The notes under the pieces were generated by a model. It ran no database searches, was not told where the DNA came from, and worked only from the letters and a program-made list of their open reading frames with translations. Position numbers and translations under genes: made by a program. This document shows positions 29,840 through 38,967 of a stretch of 64,000 nucleotides of DNA, piece by piece; positions within the stretch are counted from its first letter, which is position 1; each line of letters opens with the position of its first letter. The stretch comes from Streptomyces camponoticapitis (GTDB lineage Bacteria; Actinomycetota; Actinomycetes; Streptomycetales; Streptomycetaceae): positions 236,084-300,083 of the forward strand of contig NZ_BMMV01000001.1 in assembly GCF_014646115.1 (NCBI RefSeq), written 5' to 3'.

Positions 29840-30763
29840 TCAGCGGATCGCGTCGTCCGGCAGCAGCGCGTGGACGCCCCACACCTGGTTGGCGACCTGC
29901 GTCACCCGCAGATCGACCGTCGTACTCGCCAGAGCCAGCGCCGTGGCCCGCTTCACCCCGTACAGGGACGTCATCCACGTCAGCATCGCGTCGAGAGCCT
30001 GCGCCGACGCCTCGTTGAGGTCCGGGTCGAAGCCGAAGGTGATCCGGCCGGCCGGGGTCACCGCGTGGGGCGTGGGGAGGGGCGGGGACGGCTGGAGGTC
30101 CACGGTGAGCCGGGTCGTCATGCCGCACTCGACCGCCGTGCCGGAGACCTCCCCGTCGCCCTGCGCGGCGTGGCCGTCCCCGATGCTGAGCAGTGCGTCC
30201 GGCACGGTGACCGGGAGGAACAGGGTGGATCCGGCGACCAGTTCGCGACAGTCGATGTTGCCGCCGCCGAGGGTGCGGGGCGGTGTCGTGGAGTGCTCGC
30301 CCGGTTCGACCGGTGGTGTGCCGATGACGCCGAGGAAGGGCGCCAGGGAGATCGTGTGACCGTACTGGTCGGTGCCGGTGCCCTTGTCCGCGTCGAGGTC
30401 CCACACCAGCCACTCGCCGTCCTCGGCGGGCATGCCCAGCCGGCGGGTGAGCGGGGTGTCGGACGACGCCGCGGCGGTGAAGCCCCACTCGTCGGGGCGC
30501 AGGGACTCCAGTCGTACGGACAGGGCCATGCCCGGCTCGGCGCCCCGTACGGCGATCGGACCCACCAGGCAGTGGCCGCGCTGCTCGCCGAACATGCGCG
30601 GCACGGTCTCGTCCGCCGTACGGCGCCGCTCCAAGTGCCCCGAGCAGTCGAGGGTGTGGACGGTGAGGGTGTCCCCGGGGTCGACGGTCAGCACCGGGGG
30701 CAGTTCGCGCGAGAAGACGTTGCTCACCGTGCCGGGCACGGAGTCCAGGAGGTGCTCGGCCAC
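29840..30763 (-). CDS. Acetamidase/formamidase family protein
   Basis: A 307-aa FmdA/AmdA-type amidohydrolase expected to release ammonia from formamide, acetamide or similar small amides. The fold-specific segments RELPPVLTVDPGDTLTVHTL, HCLVGPIAVRGAEPGMALSV, TPPRTLGGGNIDCRELVAGS and LSIGDGHAAQGDGEVSGTAV are all present, including the Asp and His of the metal site in GDGHAAQGDGE. No porin or amide channel lies nearby. It is downstream of the GH35 gene on the same strand but separated from it by that gene's terminator. Confidence 0.9.
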   Translation of the reverse strand: MAEHLLDSVPGTVSNVFSRELPPVLTVDPGDTLTVHTLDCSGHLERRRTADETVPRMFGEQRGHCLVGPIAVRGAEPGMALSVRLESLRPDEWGFTAAASSDTPLTRRLGMPAEDGEWLVWDLDADKGTGTDQYGHTISLAPFLGVIGTPPVEPGEHSTTPPRTLGGGNIDCRELVAGSTLFLPVTVPDALLSIGDGHAAQGDGEVSGTAVECGMTTRLTVDLQPSPPLPTPHAVTPAGRITFGFDPDLNEASAQALDAMLTWMTSLYGVKRATALALASTTVDLRVTQVANQVWGVHALLPDDAIR

Positions 30764-30910
30764 GGGGGCTTCCCTTCGGTCGGCGCGGCGCTCGGGTCAG
30801 CCGGCGGCGCCGGACGAGGCGCCGTAAGGCATCGCCCCGGCGGTGACCAGGCTCCCCTCACCGTAGTCCGCCCCGGGGACGGGCCGGTAGCGGGCCCCAC
30901 GGGACGCGAC

Positions 30911-30944
30911 CGCGCCACCCGGGAGCCTTCTCCCGGGCGGCGCG
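30911..30944. terminator. Terminator hairpin after the GH35 gene
   Basis: CGCGCCaCCCGGGAG (30911-30925) pairs with CTCCCGGGcGGCGCG (30930-30944), with one mismatch and loop CCTT. It starts four bases after the beta-galactosidase stop on the minus strand. Confidence 0.75.
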
Positions 30945-30948
30945 GGGC

Positions 30949-33492
30949 TCAGCCGCGGCGCACGGTGAACTCGCCCCGGCGTACGCGCAGTACGGTCCGG
31001 CCGCCCTCGGTCGAGACACGCGCGCCCTCGCACCGTGCCGGGCCGTCCACCGCGACCACCGACTCCCCGCCGGTGGCGCCGAGCGCGCGGAAGGTCGCCC
31101 GGCCGTCGGCGGCGCCGGTGAGTTCCGCCGTGGCGTACGCGACGCGCAGGCCGGCCACGTCCAGTCCGAGCGGCAGGATCGCCGCCGTACGGCCGGGCAG
31201 GTGCAGCTTCTCGCCGCCGAAGAGAGGCTTGCCGTTCTCCGTGACCGTGAAGTCCTGGTCGTAGCCCGAGGAGACGTTGAAGGCGTGCAGCAGCCGTCCG
31301 CGCCCACCGTCCGCCGTCGTCAGGAGGAAGACCCCCGGGTCGGTCGCGCTGTGCCGGAGGGCCGGGGCCGCGTCCAGGGCGCGGAAGGCACGTCCCCAGA
31401 AGACCAGGTCGCACTGGTAGTCCGTGGTGATCACGACGGCTCGCCCCCGCCCGAGCGGGATGTCGAAGCCGCAGCCCTTGCCGGTGGACAGCTCGCGCAG
31501 CACCGTGCGGCCCCGCGCGGGCTCGCACAACTGGGCACGTGACAGCCGTACTTCGGGGAGCGGCGCCGCCCAGTCGTGGGCGGTGACGGACAGCCAGAAA
31601 CGGTTCGCGTCGGTGAGCGTGGAGCCGGCCTTGAGGCCCAGCGCGTCCGCGAGCACGGTGCAGGGCTGGTCGGCCATGTCCTTGACCGGCAGCCGCCCCG
31701 CCAGGAGCAGCTTTCCGCCCGCCTCCGTATAGCGGACCAGGCGCCGCTGGAGTTCCGCCCCCAGATGCTCGCCGGTGGCCAGCGCGATCACCGGTACGGC
31801 CTTCGGGTCCGGATCGCCCGCTTGCAGGTTCACGCTCCGGTAGCGGAAGCCGCCGAGCAGCATCGCGCGGGCCAGGGAGCCGCGAGGGCCCGCGCCGCGC
31901 GTGTTCACCGCTTCGTCCAGCACGCGCTGGACGGATGCCAGCTCCGGCGGGTGGTACTCGGTCAGATAGTGATCGGGTACGAAACCGAGCGCCACGTCGT
32001 CGTAGGTCGTACGCATCGGTGCGAGGACATCGGCCAGCCCGCCCATCGCGCGTACGGTCTCCCGGGTCGACGCGTAGCTGATGCCCGGCCGGCCCTCCGG
32101 ATCGACGGGTGCCGCGAAACCGTGCCGTTCGCCGGTGATGCCGATCCGGTCGTTCCCGTCGCCCGTAGGCTTGTCGAGCTTCGGGTTGAACCCGCCCGCG
32201 AACAGGTAGTAGTTGAGCATTTTCGCGCCCTGCGCGACACACAGACGGGTCTTGAGATCAACGCCCGACGGGCTGGTCTGGCTGTCCATGTTCTGCCCGT
32301 AGTCGGCGTGTCCCGCGTCGAACTCCAGCGCTGTGACCGGCTGGTCCTCGTCGTTGACCGCGTCCATGAACGCGTTGATGAGATACAGGTCGGTGACATT
32401 GCGCAGGGTCAGGTCGCCGAGGTAGAAGTCCGCTCCGGAGATCGTCCCCTCGATCCCCCCGTAGGTCTCCATCAGTTGGCTGATCCCGATGGGGAAGGGT
32501 TCGGCGCGGCTGTCGGAGGTGCCGTGGATGTTGATCACGAACGGGACTCCGGTGACCCCGTACTCCTCGGCGGCGGAGCGCAGTTCGGCGACGTACCGCG
32601 CGAAGCGGCCCCGCATGAAGCGGCCCAGATCGTGCATCAACGCCGCGCCGTACGCGTCTTTCGGGTTGCGGATCGCCTTGCGCCGCCCGGCGAGGTCCTC
32701 GCCCGCGAACGGGTAGCGGGCCCCGAGCCCGTCCCCGTACTCCTCGCGCAGCCAGCCGTCGAAGTCGGCCGTCACGTGGTCGGTGAGGTCGGGCGAGTTG
32801 CTGACCCAGGCCAGCATTCCGATCTCGTTGTCGAGCTGTACGGAGATGACGGGGCCGCCGCTGCCGTGCAGCCGCTTGGCGAGGACGGGCATGACCGCCG
32901 CGTACCAGTGGCGCATCTCCTTGAGGAAGGCGGGCGCGAGGTAGTCGACGGTGGGTGTGGTGGCGGGAGCGCCGTTCCAGCCGGTGGAGACGATCTCGGG
33001 GTGGTCCTTGCGCACCCGCTCGGGCACGCCCTCGCCCTTCAGCTCGGCCATGGTGAAGGGGCCGGGGCGGGCGATGAAGAGGAAGCCGTTGCGGTGGCAG
33101 AGGTCGATGAACGCGCCGAGGTCGCGCTCGGCGCGGGTACGGCCGGTGACGTCGACCGTGCCGTCGGGCAACTCGTGCCACATCCAGGGGATGTAGGAGG
33201 CGATGGTGTTGAGGCCGGCGGCCTTGGCGCGGTCGAGCCTGGACTGCCAGTCCGCCTTCTTCAGACGGAAGTAGTGGATCTCTCCGGCGAGTACGAGCAC
33301 GGGCTTGCCGCCGATGAGGATCTGCTTGTTCCGGTACGTGACCGCGCCGGCCCGGGCGGTGTCGCCGGGCGCGGCCGTTGCCTCTGTGACGGCCTGGGCA
33401 TCGGGGGCGGACAGGCCCGCGGTGGCGAGCGTACCGAGGGCGGCGCCGCCCAGGACGGTGCGGCGGCGTGGGGCGTGGGCGGCAGGCGTCAT
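30949..33492 (-). CDS. Tat-exported glycoside hydrolase family 35 beta-galactosidase
   Basis: An 847-aa secreted glycosidase. A twin-arginine leader (RRRTVLGGAALGT, residues 9-21) ends near residue 35. The GH35 TIM barrel follows: GEIHYFRLKKADW (70-82) is the family signature. NTIASYIPWMWHE and ARPGPFTMAE follow. The acid/base Glu223 is in VQLDNEIGM. The likely nucleophile Glu lies in TALEFDAGHADY. The C-terminal beta domains run from about residue 520. Start MTPAAHAPRR was chosen because AGGAAG precedes it. The frame continues 29 codons upstream through the palindromic region. The probable role is removal of terminal beta-galactose from plant or fungal polysaccharides. No transporter or regulator gene is adjacent. 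Confidence 0.9.
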   Translation of the reverse strand: MTPAAHAPRRRTVLGGAALGTLATAGLSAPDAQAVTEATAAPGDTARAGAVTYRNKQILIGGKPVLVLAGEIHYFRLKKADWQSRLDRAKAAGLNTIASYIPWMWHELPDGTVDVTGRTRAERDLGAFIDLCHRNGFLFIARPGPFTMAELKGEGVPERVRKDHPEIVSTGWNGAPATTPTVDYLAPAFLKEMRHWYAAVMPVLAKRLHGSGGPVISVQLDNEIGMLAWVSNSPDLTDHVTADFDGWLREEYGDGLGARYPFAGEDLAGRRKAIRNPKDAYGAALMHDLGRFMRGRFARYVAELRSAAEEYGVTGVPFVINIHGTSDSRAEPFPIGISQLMETYGGIEGTISGADFYLGDLTLRNVTDLYLINAFMDAVNDEDQPVTALEFDAGHADYGQNMDSQTSPSGVDLKTRLCVAQGAKMLNYYLFAGGFNPKLDKPTGDGNDRIGITGERHGFAAPVDPEGRPGISYASTRETVRAMGGLADVLAPMRTTYDDVALGFVPDHYLTEYHPPELASVQRVLDEAVNTRGAGPRGSLARAMLLGGFRYRSVNLQAGDPDPKAVPVIALATGEHLGAELQRRLVRYTEAGGKLLLAGRLPVKDMADQPCTVLADALGLKAGSTLTDANRFWLSVTAHDWAAPLPEVRLSRAQLCEPARGRTVLRELSTGKGCGFDIPLGRGRAVVITTDYQCDLVFWGRAFRALDAAPALRHSATDPGVFLLTTADGGRGRLLHAFNVSSGYDQDFTVTENGKPLFGGEKLHLPGRTAAILPLGLDVAGLRVAYATAELTGAADGRATFRALGATGGESVVAVDGPARCEGARVSTEGGRTVLRVRRGEFTVRRG

Positions 33493-33550
33493 GGCGTCGT
33501 TCTTCCTGGGGGGAGAGCAGAACGGGGGGCGGCTCGGCAGCGCGGGCAGC

Positions 33551-33578
33551 ATGTATGCGCTGCCTGTATGCGCATACA
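33551..33578. promoter_or_regulatory. Candidate operator upstream of the GH35 gene
   Basis: A perfect 14-bp palindrome TGTATGCGCATACA (33565-33578) is preceded by a directly repeated half, ATGTATGCGC, at 33551-33560. It lies about 60-85 bases upstream of the beta-galactosidase start. The layout (one full palindrome plus one half-site) suits a LacI- or GntR-type repressor. Which protein binds is unknown. Confidence 0.5.
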
Positions 33579-33681
33579 TGCACCCTGGAGCAGCCCCTCA
33601 CGCGCCACAAGAGCCCGTCTGATCACGCTTGGGTAACGGGGTCGGCCGCCGGTGATCCCGATCGGCCGGTGAACGGATCGG

Positions 33682-34812
33682 TCAGCCGGTCAGGGCTCCC
33701 GTGCGCCGGACCGTCGTCGCGATCGTGGCCGAGCCGACCACGCGCGTGCCGTCGTACAGCACGATCGCCTGGCCGGGGGCCACGCCCCGTACGGGCTCGG
33801 CGAAGTCGACGCGCAGGGTGCCGTCGATCAGCTCCGCCGTGACCGGTGTCTCGTCGCCGTGGGCTCGCAGCTGGGCCGTGTAGTCGCCGGGGCCGGACGG
33901 GGCCGTGCCGCCGCACCAGCGGGGCTTGATGGCCGTCAGGGCGGTGACGTCGAGGGCGGCGGCGGGGCCGACCGTCACGGTGTTGTCGACGGGCGAGATG
34001 TCCAGCACGTAGCGCGGCTTGCCGTCCGGCGCCGGGTGGCCGATCCGCAGGCCCTTGCGCTGGCCGATGGTGAACCCGTGCGCGCCGTCGTGCGTACCGA
34101 CCTTGGACCCCAACTCGTCGACGATGTCCCCCTCCGCCTTGCCGAGACGGGCGGCGAGGAAGCCCTGGGTGTCGCCGTCCGCGATGAAGCAGATGTCGTG
34201 GCTGTCGGGCTTCTTCGCGACGGCCAGGTCGCGGCGCTCGGCCTCCGCGCGGATCTCGTCCTTCGTGGTGAGGGTGTCCCCGAGCGGGAACATGGCGTGC
34301 GCGAGCTGGCGCTCGTCGAGCACTCCGAGGACGTACGACTGGTCCTTGGCCATGTCGCTCGCCCGGTGCAGCTCACGGGTCCCGTCGGGACCGGTGACGA
34401 CCGTCGCGTAGTGGCCGGTGCAGACGGCGTCGAAGCCCAGCGCGATCGCCTTGTCGAGCAGCGCCGCGAACTTGATCTTCTCGTTGCAGCGCAGACACGG
34501 GTTCGGGGTGCGCCCGGCCTCGTACTCGGCGATGAAGTCCTCGACGACATCCTCACGGAAGCGCTCGGCGAGGTCCCATACGTAGAAGGGGATCCCGATG
34601 ACGTCGGCGGCCCGGCGTGCGTCGCGGGAGTCCTCGATCGTGCAACAGCCGCGCGCGCCCGTACGGAAGGACCGCGGGTTCGCGGAGAGCGCGAGGTGGA
34701 CACCGGTGACGTCATGACCGGCTTCGGCTGCGCGGGCGGCGGCGACGGCGGAGTCCACGCCGCCGGACATGGCGGCGAGCACACGGAGAGGGCGCTGGGG
34801 TGTCTGAGTCAT
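33682..34812 (-). CDS. mnmA: tRNA-specific 2-thiouridylase
   Basis: A 376-aa enzyme that makes 2-thiouridine at the wobble position (U34) of Lys, Glu and Gln tRNAs. It adenylates the base through its P-loop SGGVDS (residues 16-21). The two catalytic cysteines are Cys106 (NPCLRCN) and Cys208 (SHDICFI), which receive persulfide sulfur. The tRNA-binding central domain ([11 protein letters not shown]) and beta-barrel tail are complete. The start MTQTPQRP is preceded by GTGGCT. The cysteine desulfurase that can supply sulfur lies 1.3 kb away on the same strand (36133-37296), separated by the plus-strand amidase gene. Confidence 0.97.
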   Translation of the reverse strand: MTQTPQRPLRVLAAMSGGVDSAVAAARAAEAGHDVTGVHLALSANPRSFRTGARGCCTIEDSRDARRAADVIGIPFYVWDLAERFREDVVEDFIAEYEAGRTPNPCLRCNEKIKFAALLDKAIALGFDAVCTGHYATVVTGPDGTRELHRASDMAKDQSYVLGVLDERQLAHAMFPLGDTLTTKDEIRAEAERRDLAVAKKPDSHDICFIADGDTQGFLAARLGKAEGDIVDELGSKVGTHDGAHGFTIGQRKGLRIGHPAPDGKPRYVLDISPVDNTVTVGPAAALDVTALTAIKPRWCGGTAPSGPGDYTAQLRAHGDETPVTAELIDGTLRVDFAEPVRGVAPGQAIVLYDGTRVVGSATIATTVRRTGALTG

Positions 34813-34872
34813 AGCCACACCAGCGTAAGGGTGCCGGGGAACCAGAATCGCGCGAGTATCCGTTGTCGGTCC

Positions 34873-35664
34873 ATGGGCAAGAGAAGGCGGGGCGCCGTGA
34901 GCGGTGACACCCCGGGCGCGGGCGGCTCGGACGAGGGCGGGACCCCGGCCGGCGAGGGATCGGCGGGCAACGGGCACGGAGGCGGTGGACAAGGGAGCGG
35001 CGGGCCGGGAATCGGCCGGCGCACGCTTCTGATCGGCGGCGCCGCCGTGCTGGTGGGCGGCGGGGCGATCGCGGTGGTGGCGGGCCAGGACCAGGCGACG
35101 CGGCTCTGGTATCGGGTACCGGGCGTGGAGAAGCCGCGCAAGCCGGGTGAGCTGGATCACGTGGGCGCCGAGTGGGTGGCGGCGTCGTCGGCGAACTGGC
35201 GCCGGGCGGACCGGCCCGACGACTACGCCGTGGACCGGGTGATCATCCACGTCGTGCAGGGCAGCTACCAGACGGCGCTCAAGGTCTTCAAGGACCCGGC
35301 GCACCAGGCGGCCACGCACTACGTGGTGCGCAAGGACGGGCATGTGGCGCAGATGATCCGTGAGCTGGACGTGGCGTACCAGGCGGGGAACCGCTCGTAC
35401 AACGAACGCGGCGTCGGCATCGAGCACGAGGGGTTCGTGGACCGGCCGGAGGACTTCACGGACGCGATGTACGCGTCGTCGGCGCGGCTGACGGCGGGGA
35501 TCTGCGAGCGGTACGGGATACCCGTCGACCGCGAGCACATCATCGGGCATGTGGAGGTGCCTGGGACGGACCACACGGACCCGGGGCCGCACTGGGACTG
35601 GGACCGGTACATGAAGCTGGTACGGGCGGCGGGAACGGGGGCGCGGGCGGAGGGTTCGAGCTAG
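34873..35664 (+). CDS. N-acetylmuramoyl-L-alanine amidase (Amidase_2 type), exported
   Basis: A 263-aa peptidoglycan amidase. Residues 1-48 are Gly-rich and disordered. [19 protein letters not shown] (48-66) is a signal or anchor segment with a twin-arginine core. The zinc amidase domain begins at about 98. Zinc ligands are His126 in [10 protein letters not shown] and a late His in [12 protein letters not shown], and [11 protein letters not shown] holds a catalytic Glu region. It should cleave the bond between muramic acid and the stem peptide. It stands alone, divergent from mnmA, with 60 bases between the two starts. Ribosome site weak (GTCGGTCC). Confidence 0.9.
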   Translation: MGKRRRGAVSGDTPGAGGSDEGGTPAGEGSAGNGHGGGGQGSGGPGIGRRTLLIGGAAVLVGGGAIAVVAGQDQATRLWYRVPGVEKPRKPGELDHVGAEWVAASSANWRRADRPDDYAVDRVIIHVVQGSYQTALKVFKDPAHQAATHYVVRKDGHVAQMIRELDVAYQAGNRSYNERGVGIEHEGFVDRPEDFTDAMYASSARLTAGICERYGIPVDREHIIGHVEVPGTDHTDPGPHWDWDRYMKLVRAAGTGARAEGSS

Positions 35665-35766
35665 GGCGTGCTCGCGCCTGCGGGCCCTGACGGGGGCCGG
35701 GTCGGCCTCAAGCGCCGGCCGGGCTGGAGGTGGTCCCTGCCGCGTCCGGGTGCCGCTCCGGGGTCA

Positions 35767-36048
35767 TGCCCGGACGACGTGATTTACGCCGCGTGCAGGG
35801 CTCGTTGGACCCGGGGGAACCAGGTCGTCCACGCGGCACAAATCAGCCCAAGTGTCCGGACACGACCCCTGCGCGTCCCCCTTCCAACCCGCGGGCCGGG
35901 GCTTGTGCGGATCCCCCACCGGCGCGAGGGGGGCGGGGTCGCAGGAGGGGTGTGTCCGGACACTCAGGCTGATTTGTGGCGCGGGAACAAGAACGTCTCC
36001 TCGGGTCCAACGAACGGTGCACGCGCCGTAAATCACGCCGTCCGGACA
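35767..36048. repeat. Large imperfect inverted-repeat element between convergent genes
   Basis: The only sizeable item in the 468-base gap 35665-36132. Arms 35767-35868 and 35947-36048 are inverted copies, about 81 of 102 bases identical by hand count, around a 78-base spacer. Shared blocks include GTGATTTACG, CGTTGGACCCG, CACAAATCAGC and the 12-bp palindrome GTGTCCGGACAC (35852-35863 and 35952-35963). Weaker similarity continues outward on both sides. No transposase frame or target-site duplication was identified. The arms also read as similar peptides (CPDDVIYAACRARWTRG versus CPDGVIYGACTVRWTRG), most likely a by-product. Possible nature: a MITE-like or repetitive extragenic element. Confidence 0.75.
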
Positions 36049-36132
36049 TACCCCTCCGGAGGCCCCGAACCCCGCCCCCCGGCAACGACACAGCAACCAA
36101 GACCCGCAACCGCGCCGGACGGCGACCCCGTC

Positions 36133-37296
36133 CTAGCTCAGACCCGCGTTCCGCGCCCGCTGGACCGCCGGCCCGATCGCCGACGCGACCGCCTTGACGT
36201 CGGCCTCCGTGGACGTGTGGCCGAGGGAGAACCGCAGCGTGCCGCGCGCCAGTTCGGGATCGGTACCGGTCGCCAGCAGTACGTGGCTCGGCTGGGCGAC
36301 CCCCGCCGTACAGGCCGATCCGGTCGAGCACTCGATCCCCTGCGCGTCCAGCAGCAGGAGCAGCGAGTCGCCCTCGCAACCGGGAAAGCTGAAATGCGCG
36401 TTGGCGGGGAGGCGGTCGACCGGGTCGCCGCCGAGGATCGCGTCCGGCACGGCCTTCTGTACGGAGGCGATCAACTCGTCGCGCAGGGCGCCGATGTCGC
36501 GCGCGAACTCGCCGCGCCGTTCGGCGGCGAGCCGCCCCGCGACGGCGAACGCGGCGATGGCGGGGACGTCGAGGGTGCCCGAGCGCACATGGCGCTCCTG
36601 GCCGCCGCCGTGCAGGACGGGGACGGGGGTGTACTCACGGCCGAGCAGCAGCGCGCCGACGCCGTAGGGGCCGCCGATCTTGTGGCCGGTGACGGCCATC
36701 GCGGCGAGCCCGGAGGAGGCGAAGTCGACCTCGGTCTGGCCGAAAGCCTGGACGGCGTCCGAGTGCAGCGGCACGCCGAACTCGGCGGCGACCTCGGCGA
36801 GTTCGCGTACGGGGAGGATGGTGCCGATCTCGTTGTTCGCCCACATCACGGTGGCGAGGGCCACGTCGTCGGGGTTGCGTTCGATGGCCGCGCGCAGGGT
36901 CTCGGGCGAGACCCTGCCGTACCCGTCGACGGCCAGATACTCGACGTTCGCGCCCTCGTGCTCGCCGAGCCAGTCGACGGCGTCGAGGACGGCGTGGTGT
37001 TCCACGGGGCTGGCGAGCACGCGCGTCCTGGCCGGGTCGGCGTCGCGGCGGGACCAGTAGAGGCCCTTGACCGCGAGGTTGTCGGCCTCCGTGCCGCCGG
37101 AGGTGAAGACGACCTCGCTGGGCCGGGCGCCGAGGGAGTCGGCGAGGTCTTCGCGCGCCTCCTCGACGGTACGCCGGGCCCGCCGTCCGGCGGCATGCAA
37201 CGAGGAGGCGTTGCCGACGTCGGCGAACCGGGCGGTCATCACCTCGATCGCCTCGGGAAGCATCGGGGTGGTCGCGGCGTGGTCGAGATATGCCAT
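36133..37296 (-). CDS. Cysteine desulfurase (NifS/IscS class)
   Basis: A 387-aa PLP enzyme that converts cysteine to alanine and passes a persulfide to acceptors. [20 protein letters not shown] starts the fold. [13 protein letters not shown] and PVEHHAVLD surround the cofactor, Lys206 in VTGHKIGGP forms the Schiff base, and Cys329 in STGSACTAG is the persulfide carrier (Cys323 is nearby). Because no iscU or suf genes adjoin and mnmA is the next gene on this strand, the probable partner is MnmA for tRNA 2-thiolation. That is an inference from location. The start ATG is at 37294-37296. Confidence 0.95.
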   Translation of the reverse strand: MAYLDHAATTPMLPEAIEVMTARFADVGNASSLHAAGRRARRTVEEAREDLADSLGARPSEVVFTSGGTEADNLAVKGLYWSRRDADPARTRVLASPVEHHAVLDAVDWLGEHEGANVEYLAVDGYGRVSPETLRAAIERNPDDVALATVMWANNEIGTILPVRELAEVAAEFGVPLHSDAVQAFGQTEVDFASSGLAAMAVTGHKIGGPYGVGALLLGREYTPVPVLHGGGQERHVRSGTLDVPAIAAFAVAGRLAAERRGEFARDIGALRDELIASVQKAVPDAILGGDPVDRLPANAHFSFPGCEGDSLLLLLDAQGIECSTGSACTAGVAQPSHVLLATGTDPELARGTLRFSLGHTSTEADVKAVASAIGPAVQRARNAGLS

Positions 37297-37460
37297 GGTG
37301 TCGTCGATTCTACGAGCCGCGGCGGGCGCGGGTCGCCGTGGGCGGGGTCGGCCGGGGCGCGGGCCGTTCCGGAATGCGCCGGCCCCGCCCGCGACCGCTC
37401 CCTTCCGGGGCCGGTGGGGCGGCCCGAGAGGCGGAACCCGCCACCGGAATGATGGGTGGT

Positions 37461-38015
37461 ATGACCGGTCGCAGCAGAAGAGCCGAGATGTTCGTCACCA
37501 CCGAACCGGATCGCCGGTTCGACACCCGTACCACCGGCGACGAGCGCGCATTGCTCGTCGGCTTCCTGACGGCCCAGCGGGCCACGCTGGAGATCAAGTG
37601 CGCGGGCCTGGCGGACCTGAGGCTGTCGCGGCGCGCCGTACCGCCCTCCACGCTCTCGCTGCTCGGCCTCGTACGGCATCTGGCCGACGTCGAGCGCCGC
37701 TGGTTCCGGTCCGTCCTGGCCGGGCAGGACGCACCGCTCCGGTTCTCCTCGGTGGCCGACCCGGACGGCGACTTCGACGGCGCCGTCCCCGATCCGGAGG
37801 TGGTCGCCGCCGCCTGGGCGGCCTGGCGCGAGGAGGTGGCCTTCGCGGACCGGTTCGTCGCGGAGGCGCCCGACCTCGACGTCGTGGGCGAGGACGCGTG
37901 GCGCGGGACGGTCTCGCTGCGCTGGGTGCTGGTCCACCTGGTCGAGGAGTACGCCCGCCACAACGGCCACGCCGATCTGCTCCGCGAGGGGATCGACGGC
38001 GCGCGCGGGGTGTGA
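37461..38015 (+). CDS. DinB-like DUF664 protein
   Basis: A 184-aa four-helix-bundle protein of the DinB/DUF664 group. [40 protein letters not shown] and [20 protein letters not shown] are diagnostic, and the His residues in VRHL and [10 protein letters not shown] are the metal ligands seen in this superfamily, some members of which are mycothiol- or bacillithiol-dependent transferases. I took the ATG at 37461. An ATG at 37449 in the same frame is equally possible, and no strong ribosome site separates them. Function unproven. Confidence 0.88.
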   Translation: MTGRSRRAEMFVTTEPDRRFDTRTTGDERALLVGFLTAQRATLEIKCAGLADLRLSRRAVPPSTLSLLGLVRHLADVERRWFRSVLAGQDAPLRFSSVADPDGDFDGAVPDPEVVAAAWAAWREEVAFADRFVAEAPDLDVVGEDAWRGTVSLRWVLVHLVEEYARHNGHADLLREGIDGARGV

Positions 38016-38066
38016 ACGACTTCCGGGTCCGGGCCGCTGTCGGACCCGGCAATTAGCCTGACAGGC

Positions 38067-38918
38067 ATGGATGGATGGACTCTCGACCGCACGTTCGACA
38101 GCTCGGCCGGTGACGTCCGGTGGGGGGTCCTCGGGCCTGCCGAGGGGGCGCCCGTCGTGCTGCTGCACGGGACGCCGTTCTCGTCGTACGTGTGGCGGGG
38201 CCCCGCGCGGGCCCTCGCGGGGCGTCATCGGGTGTACGTGTGGGACATGCCCGGGTTCGGGATGTCGGAGATGCGGCAGGGGCAGGATGTGACGCTCGGC
38301 GCGCAGGCGCGGGTCTTCGGCGAACTGCTCGGGCACTGGGGGCTGGAGCGGCCCGCCGTCGTCGCGCACGACTTCGGGGGATGCGTCGCCCTGCGCGCGA
38401 CACTGCTGCACGGCGCGCGGTACGAACGGCTGGCGCTCGTGGATCCCGTGGCCCTCGCGCCGTGGGGCTCGCCCACGTACCGGCTCCTCGGCGAACACGG
38501 CGATGTCTTCGGCCGGTTGCCACCCGGGCTGCACCGGGCGCTCGTGCGGGAGTACGTCGGTTCGGCCAGCCACCCCGGGCTGAGCCCCGACGTCCTGGAG
38601 GCGCTGGTGGAGCCCTGGTGCACGGAGGCCGGGCAGGCCGCGTTCTACCGGCAGATCGCCCAGAACGACCAGCGTTTCACCGACGAGATCGAGGGCCGGT
38701 ACGGCGAGTTGGAGCTGCCGGTGCTGATCTGCTGGGGCGAGGAGGACACGTGGATCCCGCGCGAGAAGGGGCGGCAGCTCGCCGGGCTGGTCCCGGGGGC
38801 CGAGCTGCGTCTCGTCGCGGGGGCGGGCCATCTCGTACAGGAGGACGCTCCCGCCGAACTCACCGTGGCGCTGGCCGACTTCCTCCGCCCGGCCGCGTCC
38901 CTCGGTACGGCTCGCTGA
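38067..38918 (+). CDS. Alpha/beta hydrolase, haloalkane dehalogenase/epoxide hydrolase type
   Basis: A 283-aa hydrolase with an Asp rather than Ser nucleophile. The elbow is VAHDFGGC with Asp102, as in haloalkane dehalogenases and epoxide hydrolases. HGTPFSSYVWR (34-44) gives the oxyanion region, CWGEEDTWIP the acid, and GAGHLVQEDAP the catalytic His. A cap domain spans about 130-215. The dehalogenase halide-binding Trp next to the nucleophile (HDWGG) is replaced by Phe, so epoxide- or fluoroacetate-type chemistry, or something else, is as likely. It lies 51 bases after the DUF664 gene and may share its transcript. Confidence 0.87.
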   Translation: MDGWTLDRTFDSSAGDVRWGVLGPAEGAPVVLLHGTPFSSYVWRGPARALAGRHRVYVWDMPGFGMSEMRQGQDVTLGAQARVFGELLGHWGLERPAVVAHDFGGCVALRATLLHGARYERLALVDPVALAPWGSPTYRLLGEHGDVFGRLPPGLHRALVREYVGSASHPGLSPDVLEALVEPWCTEAGQAAFYRQIAQNDQRFTDEIEGRYGELELPVLICWGEEDTWIPREKGRQLAGLVPGAELRLVAGAGHLVQEDAPAELTVALADFLRPAASLGTAR

Positions 38919-38967
38919 CCGGGCCGCGCGGGCGGGCCGCATGGCGGGTGCGGCCGCGGCTCCCCCG

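Noticed and set aside
35668..36130. Peptides read through the inverted-repeat element
   Set aside because: The similar peptides from the two arms follow from the DNA inversion. There is no ribosome site, and the changes between arms do not favour third positions.
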